Shown here: piece after piece, positions 8,636 to 17,987 of the stretch
How positions within the stretch are numbered: position 1 is the first letter of the stretch
How the letters are laid out: each line of letters starts with the position of its first letter
Source of the DNA: JANOYJ01 sp963792485
GTDB lineage: Bacteria > Pseudomonadota > Alphaproteobacteria > Rhizobiales > Rhizobiaceae
NCBI GenBank assembly: GCA_963792485.1
Contig: CAWBWL010000007.1
Location: 1 to 64,000 of the forward strand
Length of the DNA: 64,000 nucleotides
Direction of reading: 5' to 3'
The notes under the pieces: model-generated
The model's input: only the letters and a program-made list of their open reading frames with translations
The model's database searches: none
What the model was told of the DNA's origin: nothing
Translations under genes and position numbers: made by a program

Positions 8636-8653
8636 GCCGTGATGGTTCACGGC
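8636..8653 (+). other. Intercistronic hairpin before binding-protein gene
   Basis: GCCGTGA (8636-8642) pairs with TCACGGC (8647-8653) around a 4-base loop in the 73-base permease to binding-protein gap. There is no U tract. Such hairpins often protect the downstream message and raise binding-protein output; that role is inferred here. Confidence 0.4.
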
Positions 8654-8679
8654 ACAGAATGAAACAATGGGAGTGAAAC

Positions 8680-9615
8680 ATGAAAAAGATACTCGTTGCA
8701 TCCGCGTTCGCCTTGAGCGCAGCCACAATGTTCTCGTCAGCCGCGAAGGCAGAGGACGTCTACTTCCCGCTGATCGCCAAGGGCTTCAGCCACCAGTTCT
8801 GGCAGGCTGTTAAGGCCGGCGCCGAAGAGGCGGCAGCGGCAAACAAAGTGACCATCACGTTCGAAGGCCCGAACACGGAAGCGGAAATCGACAAGCAGAC
8901 CGACATTCTGAACGCCGCCATTGCGAAGAAGCCGCAGGGCATCGGCTTTGCCGCACTCGACTCGCAGGCGCAGATTCCGGCCCTGCAGAAGGCCGCTGAC
9001 GCCGGCATTCCGATCGTCGCGTTCAATTCCGGCGTCGAAGGCGACCTGCCGCTCACCACATGCACCACCGACAACATCAATGCCGCGGGCGCAGCCGCCG
9101 ACAAGATGGCGGAAGCCATTGGCGGTGAAGGCGAGGTTGCGGCGGAAATCCACGACCAGACCTCGGCGACCGGCATTGGCCGCCGCGACGGTTTCGTCAA
9201 CCGTCTCAAGGAAAAGTACCCCAAGATCACGCTCGTTGACATTAAATATGCCAATGACGCGCTGAAGGCCGCCGACGATATCAAGGCGACCATGCAGGCA
9301 TTCCCGAACCTCAAGGGCATCTTCGCTTCGAACGAAGGCGCAGCCATCGGCTTAGCGGTCGCCAAGAAGGAAACCGGCTCCAAGATCGTCGCCATTGGGT
9401 ACGATTCTGGCAAGACCCAGAAGGACGCCATCAATGACGGCACGCTGCTCGGCTCGATCACCCAGAACCCGGTCGGCATCGGCAAATGTGTCGTCGAATC
9501 GCTCGTCAAGGCGACCAAGGGCGAGAAGCTCGAAAAAATCATCGACACTGGCTATTACTGGTACGACAAAGCCAACATGGCCGACCCGAAGGTCGCTGCT
9601 GTTCTGTATGATTGA
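8680..9615 (+). CDS. Periplasmic sugar-binding protein of CUT2 ABC transporter
   Basis: A substrate-binding protein of the periplasmic-binding-protein-like I fold (Peripla_BP_4, RbsB-like), 311 residues. It has a clear Sec signal peptide (MKKILVASAFALSAATM..., cleavage likely after AKA, about residue 24). Downstream of it are the typical segments FEGPNTEAEIDKQTD, VAFNSGVEGDLPLTT and GIFASNEGAAIG. A GGGAG ribosome-binding site precedes the ATG. It is the last gene of the operon, unlike many CUT2 operons where the binding protein is first. The ligand is unknown. Confidence 0.92.
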   Translation: MKKILVASAFALSAATMFSSAAKAEDVYFPLIAKGFSHQFWQAVKAGAEEAAAANKVTITFEGPNTEAEIDKQTDILNAAIAKKPQGIGFAALDSQAQIPALQKAADAGIPIVAFNSGVEGDLPLTTCTTDNINAAGAAADKMAEAIGGEGEVAAEIHDQTSATGIGRRDGFVNRLKEKYPKITLVDIKYANDALKAADDIKATMQAFPNLKGIFASNEGAAIGLAVAKKETGSKIVAIGYDSGKTQKDAINDGTLLGSITQNPVGIGKCVVESLVKATKGEKLEKIIDTGYYWYDKANMADPKVAAVLYD

Positions 9616-9693
9616 TCTGCCGCCTGTCCTGCACAATGCGGGATGGGGATTCTTGAATCATCAACCCAAGATAAGCTGACCTCCCAGTCAGCG

Positions 9694-9735
9694 CCGGCCC
9701 GGAACAGCATGTCGCTGTCCGGGCCGGTCGCATTT
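9694..9735 (+). terminator. Hairpin after sugar ABC operon
   Basis: CCGGCCCGGA (9694-9703) and TCCGGGCCGG (9718-9727) are perfect 10-bp arms, followed by TCGCATTTAT. The U tract is weak, but the stem is strong and sits between the binding-protein gene and pyrH. The remainder of the 204-base gap must hold the pyrH promoter, which I could not identify. Confidence 0.6.
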
Positions 9736-9819
9736 ATGCACCCACATCGCTGGAGCTTGCCGTGACAACGCAATGCCGTTGGTGTAACCGCGAAACCGGT
9801 ATCAGCATCAAGGGTTCGC

Positions 9820-10542
9820 ATGACGAAAGATCTCAAGTTCAAACGCGTCCTATTGAAAGCCTCGGGCGAGGCGCTGATGGGCGATCAGGGTTTTGGCATT
9901 GATGTGGCTGTGGCTGACCGGATTGCAGCGGACATCGCCGCAGCGCGCGCGATGGGTGTGGAGGTCGGCGTCGTCATTGGCGGCGGCAATATTTTCCGCG
10001 GCGTTGCCGTGGCGTCCAAGGGCGGCGACCGCGTGACGGGCGACCATATGGGCATGCTTGCCACTGTCATCAATTCGCTGGCGCTGCGCACCTCTCTGGT
10101 CAAACTGGGCATTGAGACCGTGGTGCTGTCCGCAATCGCCATGCCGGAGCTGTGCGAGGGGTTCTCGCAGCGGCAGGCGACGATGTACATGAATGCCGGC
10201 AAAGTAGTTATCTTTGCAGGCGGCACGGGCAACCCGTTTTTCACGACCGATTCGGCAGCTGCCCTGCGGGCGGCGGAAATCGGGGCGGATGCGCTGTTCA
10301 AAGGCACGCAAGTGGACGGCATTTACAGCGCTGACCCGAAAAAAGACCCGGCCGCAACGCGTTACGCCACGCTCAGCCATAAGGAAGTGCTCTCGAAAGG
10401 CCTTGCTGTCATGGATACGGCGGCTGTTGCCCTTGCCCAGGAGAACCATATTCCGATAATTGTTTTCTCCATTCACGAAGCAGGAAACTTTCCTGCCATT
10501 TTGAGCGGCGAAGGACGCTGCACGATCGTGACGGATCACTGA
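9820..10542 (+). CDS. pyrH: UMP kinase
   Basis: Phosphorylates UMP to UDP; a hexameric amino-acid-kinase-fold enzyme. The 240 residues begin with the KRVLLKASGEALMG phosphate-binding segment and contain GGGNIFRG and TGNPFFTTDSAAALRA, both diagnostic of bacterial UMP kinase. The ATG follows an AAGGG ribosome-binding site. It starts the block pyrH-frr-uppS-cdsA, separated from tsf by the inserted sugar ABC operon. Confidence 0.98.
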   Translation: MTKDLKFKRVLLKASGEALMGDQGFGIDVAVADRIAADIAAARAMGVEVGVVIGGGNIFRGVAVASKGGDRVTGDHMGMLATVINSLALRTSLVKLGIETVVLSAIAMPELCEGFSQRQATMYMNAGKVVIFAGGTGNPFFTTDSAAALRAAEIGADALFKGTQVDGIYSADPKKDPAATRYATLSHKEVLSKGLAVMDTAAVALAQENHIPIIVFSIHEAGNFPAILSGEGRCTIVTDH

Positions 10543-10557
10543 CTGAGGGGTTTTGAC

Positions 10558-11118
10558 ATGAGCACGCAATTTGACATCAACGACATCAACCGGCGCATGG
10601 ATGGCGCAATCGCTGCTTTCAAACATGATCTGGCCGGTTTGCGCACCGGCCGCGCCTCGGTCAATCTTCTGGATACAATCGTTGTCGACGCCTATGGCGC
10701 GCCGACGCCACTGAATCAGGTAGCAAACGTGACTGTGCCGGAAGCACGCATGCTTTCAGTCTCCGTCTGGGACAAGGCGCTGGTAGGGAAGGTGGAGCGC
10801 GCCATCCGCGATTCCGGCCTTGGCCTCAATCCAATCACCGATGGCATGCTCCTGCGGATCCCTCTGCCGGAACTCAACGAGCAGCGGCGTAAGGAATTGG
10901 TGAAGATTGCCCATCAATATGCAGAATCAGCGAGGGTTGCTATCCGCCACGTGCGCCGGGATGGTCTCGACTCGCTGAAGAAATATGAGAAGGACGGTCA
11001 TTTGGGACAGGATGAGAGCCGGGCGCTTGCCGACAGGGTCCAAAAGATGACCGATGAATTTATCGCAGATGCGGAACGCCTCCTTGTGCAAAAGGAAGGC
11101 GAGATCATGCAGATTTAG
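10558..11118 (+). CDS. frr: Ribosome recycling factor
   Basis: Splits post-termination ribosomes together with EF-G. The 186 residues have the normal two-domain length. The segments LRTGRAS and NPITDGMLLRIPLPELNEQRR and the C-terminal helix DEFIADAERLLVQKEGEIMQI are typical. It begins 15 bases after pyrH with a GAGGGG ribosome-binding site, so it is co-transcribed with it. Confidence 0.98.
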   Translation: MSTQFDINDINRRMDGAIAAFKHDLAGLRTGRASVNLLDTIVVDAYGAPTPLNQVANVTVPEARMLSVSVWDKALVGKVERAIRDSGLGLNPITDGMLLRIPLPELNEQRRKELVKIAHQYAESARVAIRHVRRDGLDSLKKYEKDGHLGQDESRALADRVQKMTDEFIADAERLLVQKEGEIMQI

Positions 11119-11142
11119 GTGCGGGGAGGGGTCGGAGAACCA

Positions 11143-11856
11143 ATGGGCGTTCCGGCTCACGTGGCGATCATCATGGACGGCAATGGCCGCTGGGCGAAAA
11201 GCCGTGGCCTGCCGAGGACCATGGGGCACAAGGCCGGCGTCAACGCCGTGCGCGAAGCTGTGCGCAACGCTTCGGACTTTGGCATCCAATATCTCACACT
11301 CTATGCTTTCTCATCAGAAAACTGGTCGAGGCCTCCGAGCGAAGTCTCTGATTTGATGGGGCTTTTAAAACTTTTCATTCGCCGCGATCTGGCGGAGCTG
11401 CACAAGAGCAATGTCAAAATCCGTGTTATTGGTGAAAGGCAGACTCTGCCTTCGGATATCAAATTGCTTCTGGAAGACGCCGAGCGCCTCACGCACAATA
11501 ATGGCCAGCTTAATTTGGTCATCGCTTTCAACTATGGCAGCCGCGATGAAATCACGCGCGCTGCACGGGCTTTGGCCTTCGCAGTCATGCGCGGAGAACT
11601 TACACCAAACCAGATCACCTCTGACCTGCTCTCGAAGCATCTTGATACAACGGACATTCCTGACCCGGAACTGATCATACGCACGAGCGGCGAAATGCGG
11701 CTGTCCAACTTCCTTCTCTGGCAGGCAGCGTATTCCGAGTTTGTCTTCCTTCCGTGCCTTTGGCCGGACTTTAGCAGAGACAGTTTCGCTGAGGCACTCG
11801 ACATTTATCAACAGCGCGAGCGGCGGTTCGGCGGCGTGGAGGCGCGGGTATCGTGA
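11143..11856 (+). CDS. uppS: Isoprenyl transferase (undecaprenyl-diphosphate synthase)
   Basis: A cis-prenyltransferase that makes the C55 lipid carrier for peptidoglycan and O-antigen. The catalytic Asp lies in the N-terminal IIMDGNGRWAKSRGLPR motif, and SSENWSRP and RTSGEMRLSNFLLWQ are also conserved. I choose the ATG at 11143, preceded by GGAG; the frame is open from a GTG at 11119 but the motif spacing favours the shorter 237-residue form. Its stop overlaps the cdsA start by 4 bases (GTGA), indicating translational coupling. Confidence 0.96.
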   Translation: MGVPAHVAIIMDGNGRWAKSRGLPRTMGHKAGVNAVREAVRNASDFGIQYLTLYAFSSENWSRPPSEVSDLMGLLKLFIRRDLAELHKSNVKIRVIGERQTLPSDIKLLLEDAERLTHNNGQLNLVIAFNYGSRDEITRAARALAFAVMRGELTPNQITSDLLSKHLDTTDIPDPELIIRTSGEMRLSNFLLWQAAYSEFVFLPCLWPDFSRDSFAEALDIYQQRERRFGGVEARVS

Positions 11857-12695
11857 GCAATTCAAATGCGGCAAACACTGGTTTGTCCAACCTCCAGACC
11901 CGGATCATTTCAGCCATTGTGCTGGCTGCCATAGCGATTTGGGCGACATGGATGGGCGGATTGCCGTTCCGCGCGCTGGTCGCGATAGGCGGAGTGCTGG
12001 TTTTCTGGGAATGGCAGTCGATTACAGGTTATGACAGATACGGCGTGCTGGAGCTGGCCGCGCCCGGTGCAATCGCGGCATCAGCCTTTATGGTGATGGC
12101 TGATTTCCCCATGCTGCAAAGCGTAATCCCTGCCGTCTTCGCGATGCTCTTTGCAATTGCTGCGGCGGTGCGGCGCGGTGTGCCGTTCTGGTTTCCCGCA
12201 GGCGTTCCCTACGCCTTGTTGCCGATTTTGGGCCTGACAGCGCTGCGGGACAACAATGCCAGCGGCCTTTACGCCGTGGTGTTTTTGTTCTCGGTCGTCT
12301 GGGCAACCGACATTTTTGCCTATTTTGGCGGGCGCGCTCTGGGCGGACCAAAACTGTCCCCGGCGATCTCGCCAAACAAAACATGGTCAGGAGCCTTGTC
12401 CGGAGCATTTGCTGCCATTGCTGCGGGGTTTTGCGTGGCGGTTTGGGCGGGGGAAAGCAATCTGACGTTTCTCGCCATCATGGCCTTGGCTCTGAGCATT
12501 GCCTCTCAAGCTGGTGATTTATTTGAGTCTTATGTCAAAAGGCGGTTCGGTCTGAAGGATTCTGGCGCGATCCTTCCCGGTCATGGCGGCGTGATGGATC
12601 GCGTCGATGGATTGATTGGCGCAACAGTGGCGCTTTATGCAGTTTGTGTTATTTCCGGATATGGAACGCAACCGTCAGCGCTGTTGTTTCCATAA
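11853..12695 (+). CDS. cdsA: Phosphatidate cytidylyltransferase (CDP-diglyceride synthase)
   Basis: Makes CDP-diacylglycerol, the precursor of all phospholipids including the phosphatidylcholine made by Pcs further along this window. The 280 residues are mostly hydrophobic with about eight membrane segments. The C-terminal family signature is present (KRRFGLKDSGAILPGHGGVMDRVDG region, about residues 225-250). A GTG start overlaps the uppS stop. dxr, which sits here in many other bacteria, is absent, and rseP follows directly. Confidence 0.95.
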   Translation: MSNSNAANTGLSNLQTRIISAIVLAAIAIWATWMGGLPFRALVAIGGVLVFWEWQSITGYDRYGVLELAAPGAIAASAFMVMADFPMLQSVIPAVFAMLFAIAAAVRRGVPFWFPAGVPYALLPILGLTALRDNNASGLYAVVFLFSVVWATDIFAYFGGRALGGPKLSPAISPNKTWSGALSGAFAAIAAGFCVAVWAGESNLTFLAIMALALSIASQAGDLFESYVKRRFGLKDSGAILPGHGGVMDRVDGLIGATVALYAVCVISGYGTQPSALLFP

Positions 12696-12751
12696 AATGC
12701 CGAGCAGATTCCGAGCCTTCGCCCGGGTCCGGCCAAACGGAGAAATTCTCT

Positions 12752-13888
12752 TTGAGCGATACATTGACCGGCTTGTTCACAGGCAATTCGTTTTTCCTGA
12801 CTGTCATCGCCTTTCTTTTTCTGCTGACGGTCGTGGTTTTTGTCCATGAGATGGGCCATTACCTCGTTGGACGCTGGTGCGGGATCGGCGTCAAGGCGTT
12901 TTCAGTTGGCTTTGGTCCGGAATTGATCGGCTACACGGCAAAGAGCGGCACGCGCTGGAAGATTTCGGCTATTCCACTCGGCGGCTATGTGAAGTTTGCC
13001 GGAGACGAGAACGTCACGAGCACGCCGGACGCTGCTGCGCTTGAAGCCATGTCGGACGCGGAAAGGGCCGAGGCGTTCCATCTGGCGCCCGTTTGGAAGC
13101 GGGCACTGACGGTATTTGCCGGACCCTTTGCCAATTTTCTTCTGACGATTGCGATATTCTCAATCTTCTTCGGAATTTACGGGCGTGCAATCTCTGACCC
13201 TATTGTGGCGCGGGCCGTGCCGGGAAGCGCGGCGGAGGCTGCCGGATTTCTGGCGGGCGACAAATTTGTGCGGGTGGATGGCGAAGAGGTCCGCACATTT
13301 GCGGATGTTCAGCGCCATGTCGGGCCAAGGGCAGGTCAGCCCGTTGCGTTTGTCATGGAGCGTCAGGGCAGGGAAGTCAGCCTCACGGCCATTCCGAAAG
13401 AGACCGAAATCACCGACCCGCTTGGAAACAAGGCAAAGATTGGCATTATTGGCGTGGAGACGGACAAGGATGCGGGCAAGTTCCGGATTGAGACCTTTTC
13501 CCCCATCGCCGCTCTTGGCGAAGGTGTCAGGGAATCACTATTTATCGCCGGACAGACAGGGGAGTTTCTGAGCCGCCTTGTGCGTGGCCGCGAGGATCGC
13601 TGCCAGCTTGGTGGGCCGGTCAAGATCGCCGCTCTGGCCGGAAAGGCTGCGGAAAGGGGCTTCGCCTGGTTAATCCAACTGACGGCATTGCTCTCAATCG
13701 GGATAGGCATCCTTAACCTTCTGCCTATCCCGCCGCTCGATGGCGGTCATCTCCTGTTTTATGGCATTGAGGCCATAAATCGGCGTCCAGTCAGCGAAAA
13801 ACTGCAGGAAATCGTCTATCGCATCGGCGCTATGGCGGTTTTGACCTTTATGCTGTTCGTGATTTTCAACGACCTGTTTGCCTGTTAG
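12752..13888 (+). CDS. rseP: Site-2 protease RseP (M50 zinc metallopeptidase)
   Basis: An intramembrane zinc protease that cleaves anti-sigma factors and remnant signal peptides. The first membrane segment carries the HEMGH zinc site; a PDZ domain lies in the middle (about residues 155-235), and the C-terminal LLPIPPLDGGHL motif supplies the third zinc ligand. The frame is open from 12644, inside cdsA. I prefer a TTG at 12752 with GGAGA 8 bases upstream (378 aa) because the upstream part is not conserved-looking. It is followed by bamA, the usual envelope-stress and outer-membrane biogenesis pairing. Confidence 0.93.
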   Translation: MSDTLTGLFTGNSFFLTVIAFLFLLTVVVFVHEMGHYLVGRWCGIGVKAFSVGFGPELIGYTAKSGTRWKISAIPLGGYVKFAGDENVTSTPDAAALEAMSDAERAEAFHLAPVWKRALTVFAGPFANFLLTIAIFSIFFGIYGRAISDPIVARAVPGSAAEAAGFLAGDKFVRVDGEEVRTFADVQRHVGPRAGQPVAFVMERQGREVSLTAIPKETEITDPLGNKAKIGIIGVETDKDAGKFRIETFSPIAALGEGVRESLFIAGQTGEFLSRLVRGREDRCQLGGPVKIAALAGKAAERGFAWLIQLTALLSIGIGILNLLPIPPLDGGHLLFYGIEAINRRPVSEKLQEIVYRIGAMAVLTFMLFVIFNDLFAC

Positions 13889-13906
13889 TTCAAGATGTTA
13901 ACAGGC
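13880..13906 (+). other. Hairpin at rseP 3' end
   Basis: CCTGTTA (13881-13887) and TAACAGG (13899-13905) form a perfect 7-bp stem overlapping the rseP stop codon. No U tract follows, so it is more likely a stability element than a terminator. The rest of the 190-base rseP-bamA gap holds another hairpin-forming stretch (CGCGGGGG...CTCCGCG near 14037-14053) and no gene. Confidence 0.4.
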
Positions 13907-14079
13907 CCAGACAGCGGATGTTTACCATGTGTGTTGATTTGCGTGGCGCATCGGTCACGCGCCCGACAAGAAGTAAACGGATTTTAACCCTGAACCTTGC
14001 TTGTAAGGCAAATATGGGTAAAACGATCTGAACTTTCGCGGGGGTCCTCCGCGCGACCACGAATCGCATAGGGTTGAGC

Positions 14080-16389
14080 ATGCCGATGAAGGCCAAAAAG
14101 AATTTGTTGTCGGCAGTTGCCGCTGTCGCGTTGATCGTATCGGCATCGCCAGCTTTCTCGGCATTTTCCAGCATTGATGTGCGCGGCAATCAGCGCGTCG
14201 AGGCGAGCACTATCCGCGATTACATCGGTGTGAAGCCGGGCGCCCCGTTCGGCGCTGGCGATATAGACGAAGCGGTGAAGCGGCTGTTCTCGACAGGACT
14301 TTTTTCCGACGTGCGTATCCGTCAGTCAGGCAGCGTTCTGATTGTCGAAGTGGATGAGCTTTCGGTGGTCAATCAGGTGATTTTCCAAGGCAACCGGAAA
14401 ATCAAGGACGCGGCCCTTAACGGCCAGGTTCAGATCAAGCCTCGCGCGGCTCTTGACGCTAATGTGATTGAGCAGGACGCCGAAACAATTCGCGAAGCGT
14501 ACAGGCGCATTGGCCGCGCTGATGTGGTTGTCGATTCCAGAACCATGGATCTGGGCAACAACCGCGTGAACGTTGTCTTTGATATCAAGGAGGGTGACCG
14601 CACCAAGATCGCGACCATCAATTTCGTCGGCAACAACGCCTATGGCGACCGCCGGCTTGGTGAAGTCATTTCGACCAAGCGCTCCAACTTCATGTCATGG
14701 CTTTCGCGCAATGACGTTTATGACGAGGACAAGCTGCGGGCAGATGAGGAACTGCTGCGCCGCTTCTATTTCAACAAGGGCTATGCTGATTTTCAGGTGA
14801 TCTCATCGACTGCCGAGCTCGACGAAGCCACCAATAAATACACGATCACCGTCACGGTGGATGAAGGTGAGCGTTACACGTTTGGCAATATCAGCGTTGA
14901 GAGCACGGTGGACGGGCTTGACGGTGAAGTGCTTCAGCGCAGCCTCGAGACGCGCACTGGGAAAGTCTACAGCGCCAAGGATGTTGAAGATTCGCTGCTC
15001 GCCGTGTCAGAGCAGGTTGCGGGCAAGGGATATGCCTTTGCGCAGGTCACGCCGCGCGGTGACCGCGATGTGGCAAACCGCACAATTTCCATTGTTTACA
15101 CCGTTGACCAAGGCCAGAAGGCCTATGTCGAGCGGATCGACATCCGCGGCAATGACAAGACCCGCGACTACGTCATCCGCCGCGAGTTCGACTTGTCGGA
15201 AGGTGATGCGTTCAACCAAGTCATGATCCAGCGCGCCAAGCGCCGGCTGGAACGGCTTGGATTCTTTGACAAAGTCGAGATTGCGACTGCGCCCGGCACT
15301 GAGCCGGATCAGATTGTGCTGATTGTCGATGTTGTGGAGAAGTCCACTGGCGAGTTCTCAATCGGCGCGGGATATTCAACTGGCGGGGAAAACAGTGGTC
15401 CTTCACTGGAAGGCTCGGTCACTGAACGCAACTTCCTCGGTCGCGGACAGTACCTGAAACTCGCTCTTGGCGGCACGCAAGACAGCCGGACCTATACGCT
15501 CTCGTTTACCGAGCCTTACTTCCTCGGCTACCGGATTGCGGCAGGTTTTGACATATTCAAGAATACCAACAACTACTCCGGTTATGATCTTGACCGCACA
15601 GGCGGAACAATACGCTTCGGTCTGCCGATCATGGAGCATTTGTCGGCGCAAGTTGCCTACAATCTCGTTTCCGATGATTATCTCGATGATGGAGACACAG
15701 GCACCGCTTATCCCGCATTCATTCCGCCAGCAGGAACATGGATCAAGTCTTCGGTCAGCGGCACGCTGGTATGGGATTCGATCGACGATAAGAACAACCC
15801 GCGCGAGGGCATTTTTTCGCGCTTCACCACCGAGTTTGCTGGCATTGGCGGTGACGCCAAATGGGTCAAGTCGACCGTCAAGGGTTCTTATTATCAGACC
15901 ATCTCAGAGGATCTGAGCCTCGTTGGAATACTAACGGCGGGCGCAGGGCACGTATTTGCACTCGGCAGCCCAACCGTGCCATCTGACGCTACTGGCGGAA
16001 TATTGGTTGGCGACTTGTTCCGGGCAAACAGCGATATCGTCCGCGGCTTCAAGAATGCCGGATTCGGGCCGACCTATACGCCGAGCGGTGATTTCATTGG
16101 CGGAACGACCTACCTGAATGCGTCGGCTGAAATGCAGTTTCCGATGCCGGTTCTGCCGGAAAGCATAGGCATAAAGGGTGCCGTCTTCGCCGATATAGGA
16201 ACCTTGTTTGGCACACCGTATGCGGCGGATGTCTCCAATGACGCTTTGGCGTTCCGCTCCTCCGTGGGTGCGAGCTTGATATGGGCATCGCCGTTTGGTC
16301 CGTTGCGTGTTGACTATGCCATACCGGTCATGAAGGAGGCTCATGACAAGGAGCAGAACTTCAACTTCGGCATTTCAACCAAGTTCTGA
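14080..16389 (+). CDS. bamA: Outer membrane protein assembly factor BamA
   Basis: The central beta-barrel of the BAM complex, inserting outer-membrane proteins. It has an N-terminal Sec signal peptide (residues 1 to about 27, ending SPAFS), then five POTRA repeats (first FSSIDVRGNQRVEAST), and a C-terminal 16-strand barrel (about residues 420-769) ending in Phe, as required for barrel recognition. The ATG at 14080 gives 769 residues; a TTG at 14074 and an ATG at 14086 are nearby alternatives. It lies between rseP and lpxD; the skp/ompH gene found there in many Gram-negatives is absent. Confidence 0.97.
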   Translation: MPMKAKKNLLSAVAAVALIVSASPAFSAFSSIDVRGNQRVEASTIRDYIGVKPGAPFGAGDIDEAVKRLFSTGLFSDVRIRQSGSVLIVEVDELSVVNQVIFQGNRKIKDAALNGQVQIKPRAALDANVIEQDAETIREAYRRIGRADVVVDSRTMDLGNNRVNVVFDIKEGDRTKIATINFVGNNAYGDRRLGEVISTKRSNFMSWLSRNDVYDEDKLRADEELLRRFYFNKGYADFQVISSTAELDEATNKYTITVTVDEGERYTFGNISVESTVDGLDGEVLQRSLETRTGKVYSAKDVEDSLLAVSEQVAGKGYAFAQVTPRGDRDVANRTISIVYTVDQGQKAYVERIDIRGNDKTRDYVIRREFDLSEGDAFNQVMIQRAKRRLERLGFFDKVEIATAPGTEPDQIVLIVDVVEKSTGEFSIGAGYSTGGENSGPSLEGSVTERNFLGRGQYLKLALGGTQDSRTYTLSFTEPYFLGYRIAAGFDIFKNTNNYSGYDLDRTGGTIRFGLPIMEHLSAQVAYNLVSDDYLDDGDTGTAYPAFIPPAGTWIKSSVSGTLVWDSIDDKNNPREGIFSRFTTEFAGIGGDAKWVKSTVKGSYYQTISEDLSLVGILTAGAGHVFALGSPTVPSDATGGILVGDLFRANSDIVRGFKNAGFGPTYTPSGDFIGGTTYLNASAEMQFPMPVLPESIGIKGAVFADIGTLFGTPYAADVSNDALAFRSSVGASLIWASPFGPLRVDYAIPVMKEAHDKEQNFNFGISTKF

Positions 16390-16446
16390 TTTTTCGCGCC
16401 GGGCTGTTGTTGGGATGCCCAAAGAACAGTGTGGTTGAAGCGTTTG

Positions 16447-17493
16447 ATGTCTGAGTCCGCAATCTTTCACAATGCTATCCCCATGAGCGTGGCGGATGCG
16501 GCTAGGCTTTCGGGCGCGGTTCTCGCAACGCCTGAGCGCGCTGCAACCATGCTGACGGGCATGGCGTCTGTGGAAAATGCGCGCTCCGGCGATCTCACCT
16601 TTGTCTCGGCAAAATCCCTGCCGGAAAGCCCGGCATGGCGTAAGGCGGCTGCGGTCATTTGTCAGAAAGAATGCGCCGCCTCACTGCCGGCGGGCATAGC
16701 CGTGCTTGTCTCTTCGAAACCAAAGGACGCTTTCGCGCTTATCGGGCGCGCACTCTTTCCAACAAGCCTGCTTCCCGAGATATTTGACCATGGCGCCAGT
16801 CAAATATTGGGGTTCATCGCGCCTGATGCACAGATCGAAACCGGCGTCCAGCTGTTGCCGGGCGCGGTGATTGGTGCGGGAGCGTCCATTGGCGCGGGCA
16901 GCGTTATCGGGCCAAACGCCGTGATAGGCCGGGGCTGCAAGATCGGCCGCAATTGTTACATTGGCCATGGCGCGACCATCTCGAATGCACTGATTGGAAA
17001 TGATGTTATTCTGCATCCCGGTGTGCGGATCGGTCAGGACGGATTTGGATTTGTCCCGGGAAAAGCCGGGCTTGAGAAAGTGCCGCATATAGGCCGTGTC
17101 ATCGTACAGGACGGCGTGGAAATCGGTGCGAACAGCTGTGTGGACCGGGGCATGCTGGATGATACGGTGATCGGCCAGGGCACCAAGATCGACAACCTCG
17201 TGCAAATTGGCCACAATGTGCGCATTGGCAGGAATTGCGTGATCGCGGCATTGAGCGGCTTGTCGGGAAGTGTCACGATTGGCGACAATGTCATGATGGG
17301 CGGGAGCGTCGGCATTGCCGATCACGTGACAATCGGGGATGGCGCGCAGCTTGCGGCGAGATCAGGACTGATGCACGACATTCCCGCCGGCGAAAAATGG
17401 GGTGGAACGCCAGCGCAGCCGATCAAGGAATGGATGCGGGAAGTCTCGCGCCTGCGCGCGATGGCCCGGGAGAAGAAAGGTAAGGGGGCATGA
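16447..17493 (+). CDS. lpxD: UDP-3-O-(3-hydroxyacyl)glucosamine N-acyltransferase
   Basis: The third step of lipid A synthesis, adding the N-linked 3-hydroxyacyl chain. The N-terminal uridine-binding domain (residues 1 to about 115) is followed by a left-handed beta helix of hexapeptide repeats (IGAGASIGAGSVIGPNAVIG) with the catalytic-His region VQIGHNVRIGRN. The ATG at 16447 gives 348 residues; no strong ribosome-binding site is visible, and a GTG 18 bases upstream is possible. Its stop overlaps fabZ by 4 bases (ATGA). Confidence 0.96.
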   Translation: MSESAIFHNAIPMSVADAARLSGAVLATPERAATMLTGMASVENARSGDLTFVSAKSLPESPAWRKAAAVICQKECAASLPAGIAVLVSSKPKDAFALIGRALFPTSLLPEIFDHGASQILGFIAPDAQIETGVQLLPGAVIGAGASIGAGSVIGPNAVIGRGCKIGRNCYIGHGATISNALIGNDVILHPGVRIGQDGFGFVPGKAGLEKVPHIGRVIVQDGVEIGANSCVDRGMLDDTVIGQGTKIDNLVQIGHNVRIGRNCVIAALSGLSGSVTIGDNVMMGGSVGIADHVTIGDGAQLAARSGLMHDIPAGEKWGGTPAQPIKEWMREVSRLRAMAREKKGKGA

Positions 17494-17987
17494 GTGAAAC
17501 TGCGGCCAGATCACTCGAAACAGCGGACATTCAGCGCATCTTGCAAGTGCTCCCGCACCGCTATCCGTTCCTGCTCATCGATAGGATTGTGGAGATCGAC
17601 GGCGATAATTCGGCGATCGGCATCAAGAATGTCACGATCAACGAACCGCACTTCACCGGGCATTTTCCGGGCAAGCCGATCATGCCTGGCGTACTTATCA
17701 TCGAGAGCATGGCTCAGACCGCAGGCGCTCTGGCGCTATTGTCGAGAGAGTCTCACACACCCGCTCTTGTCTACTTCATGTCGATAGAAAATGCGAAATT
17801 CCGAAAGCCCGTGGTTCCTGGCGATCAAATGCGCATCCATGTGCAAAAGACCAAGCGGCGCGGCGGACTCATGAAGTACAGCTGTGTCGCAATGGTCGAC
17901 GGGCAAAAGGTTGCCGAGGCGGAAGTGACCGCCATGCTCATTGACAATGACGGGTCAGCTGATGCGGGGGATGAGACCACATCTTGA
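17490..17987 (+). CDS. fabZ: 3-hydroxyacyl-ACP dehydratase
   Basis: Hot-dog-fold dehydratase of fatty acid synthesis, competing with LpxA for 3-hydroxyacyl-ACP. The 165 residues contain HRYPFLLIDR and the active-site motif GHFPGKPIMPGVLIIE with the catalytic His and nearby Glu. Overlaps of 4 bases with both lpxD and lpxA show tight translational coupling in the lipid A operon. Confidence 0.97.
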   Translation: MSETAARSLETADIQRILQVLPHRYPFLLIDRIVEIDGDNSAIGIKNVTINEPHFTGHFPGKPIMPGVLIIESMAQTAGALALLSRESHTPALVYFMSIENAKFRKPVVPGDQMRIHVQKTKRRGGLMKYSCVAMVDGQKVAEAEVTAMLIDNDGSADAGDETTS

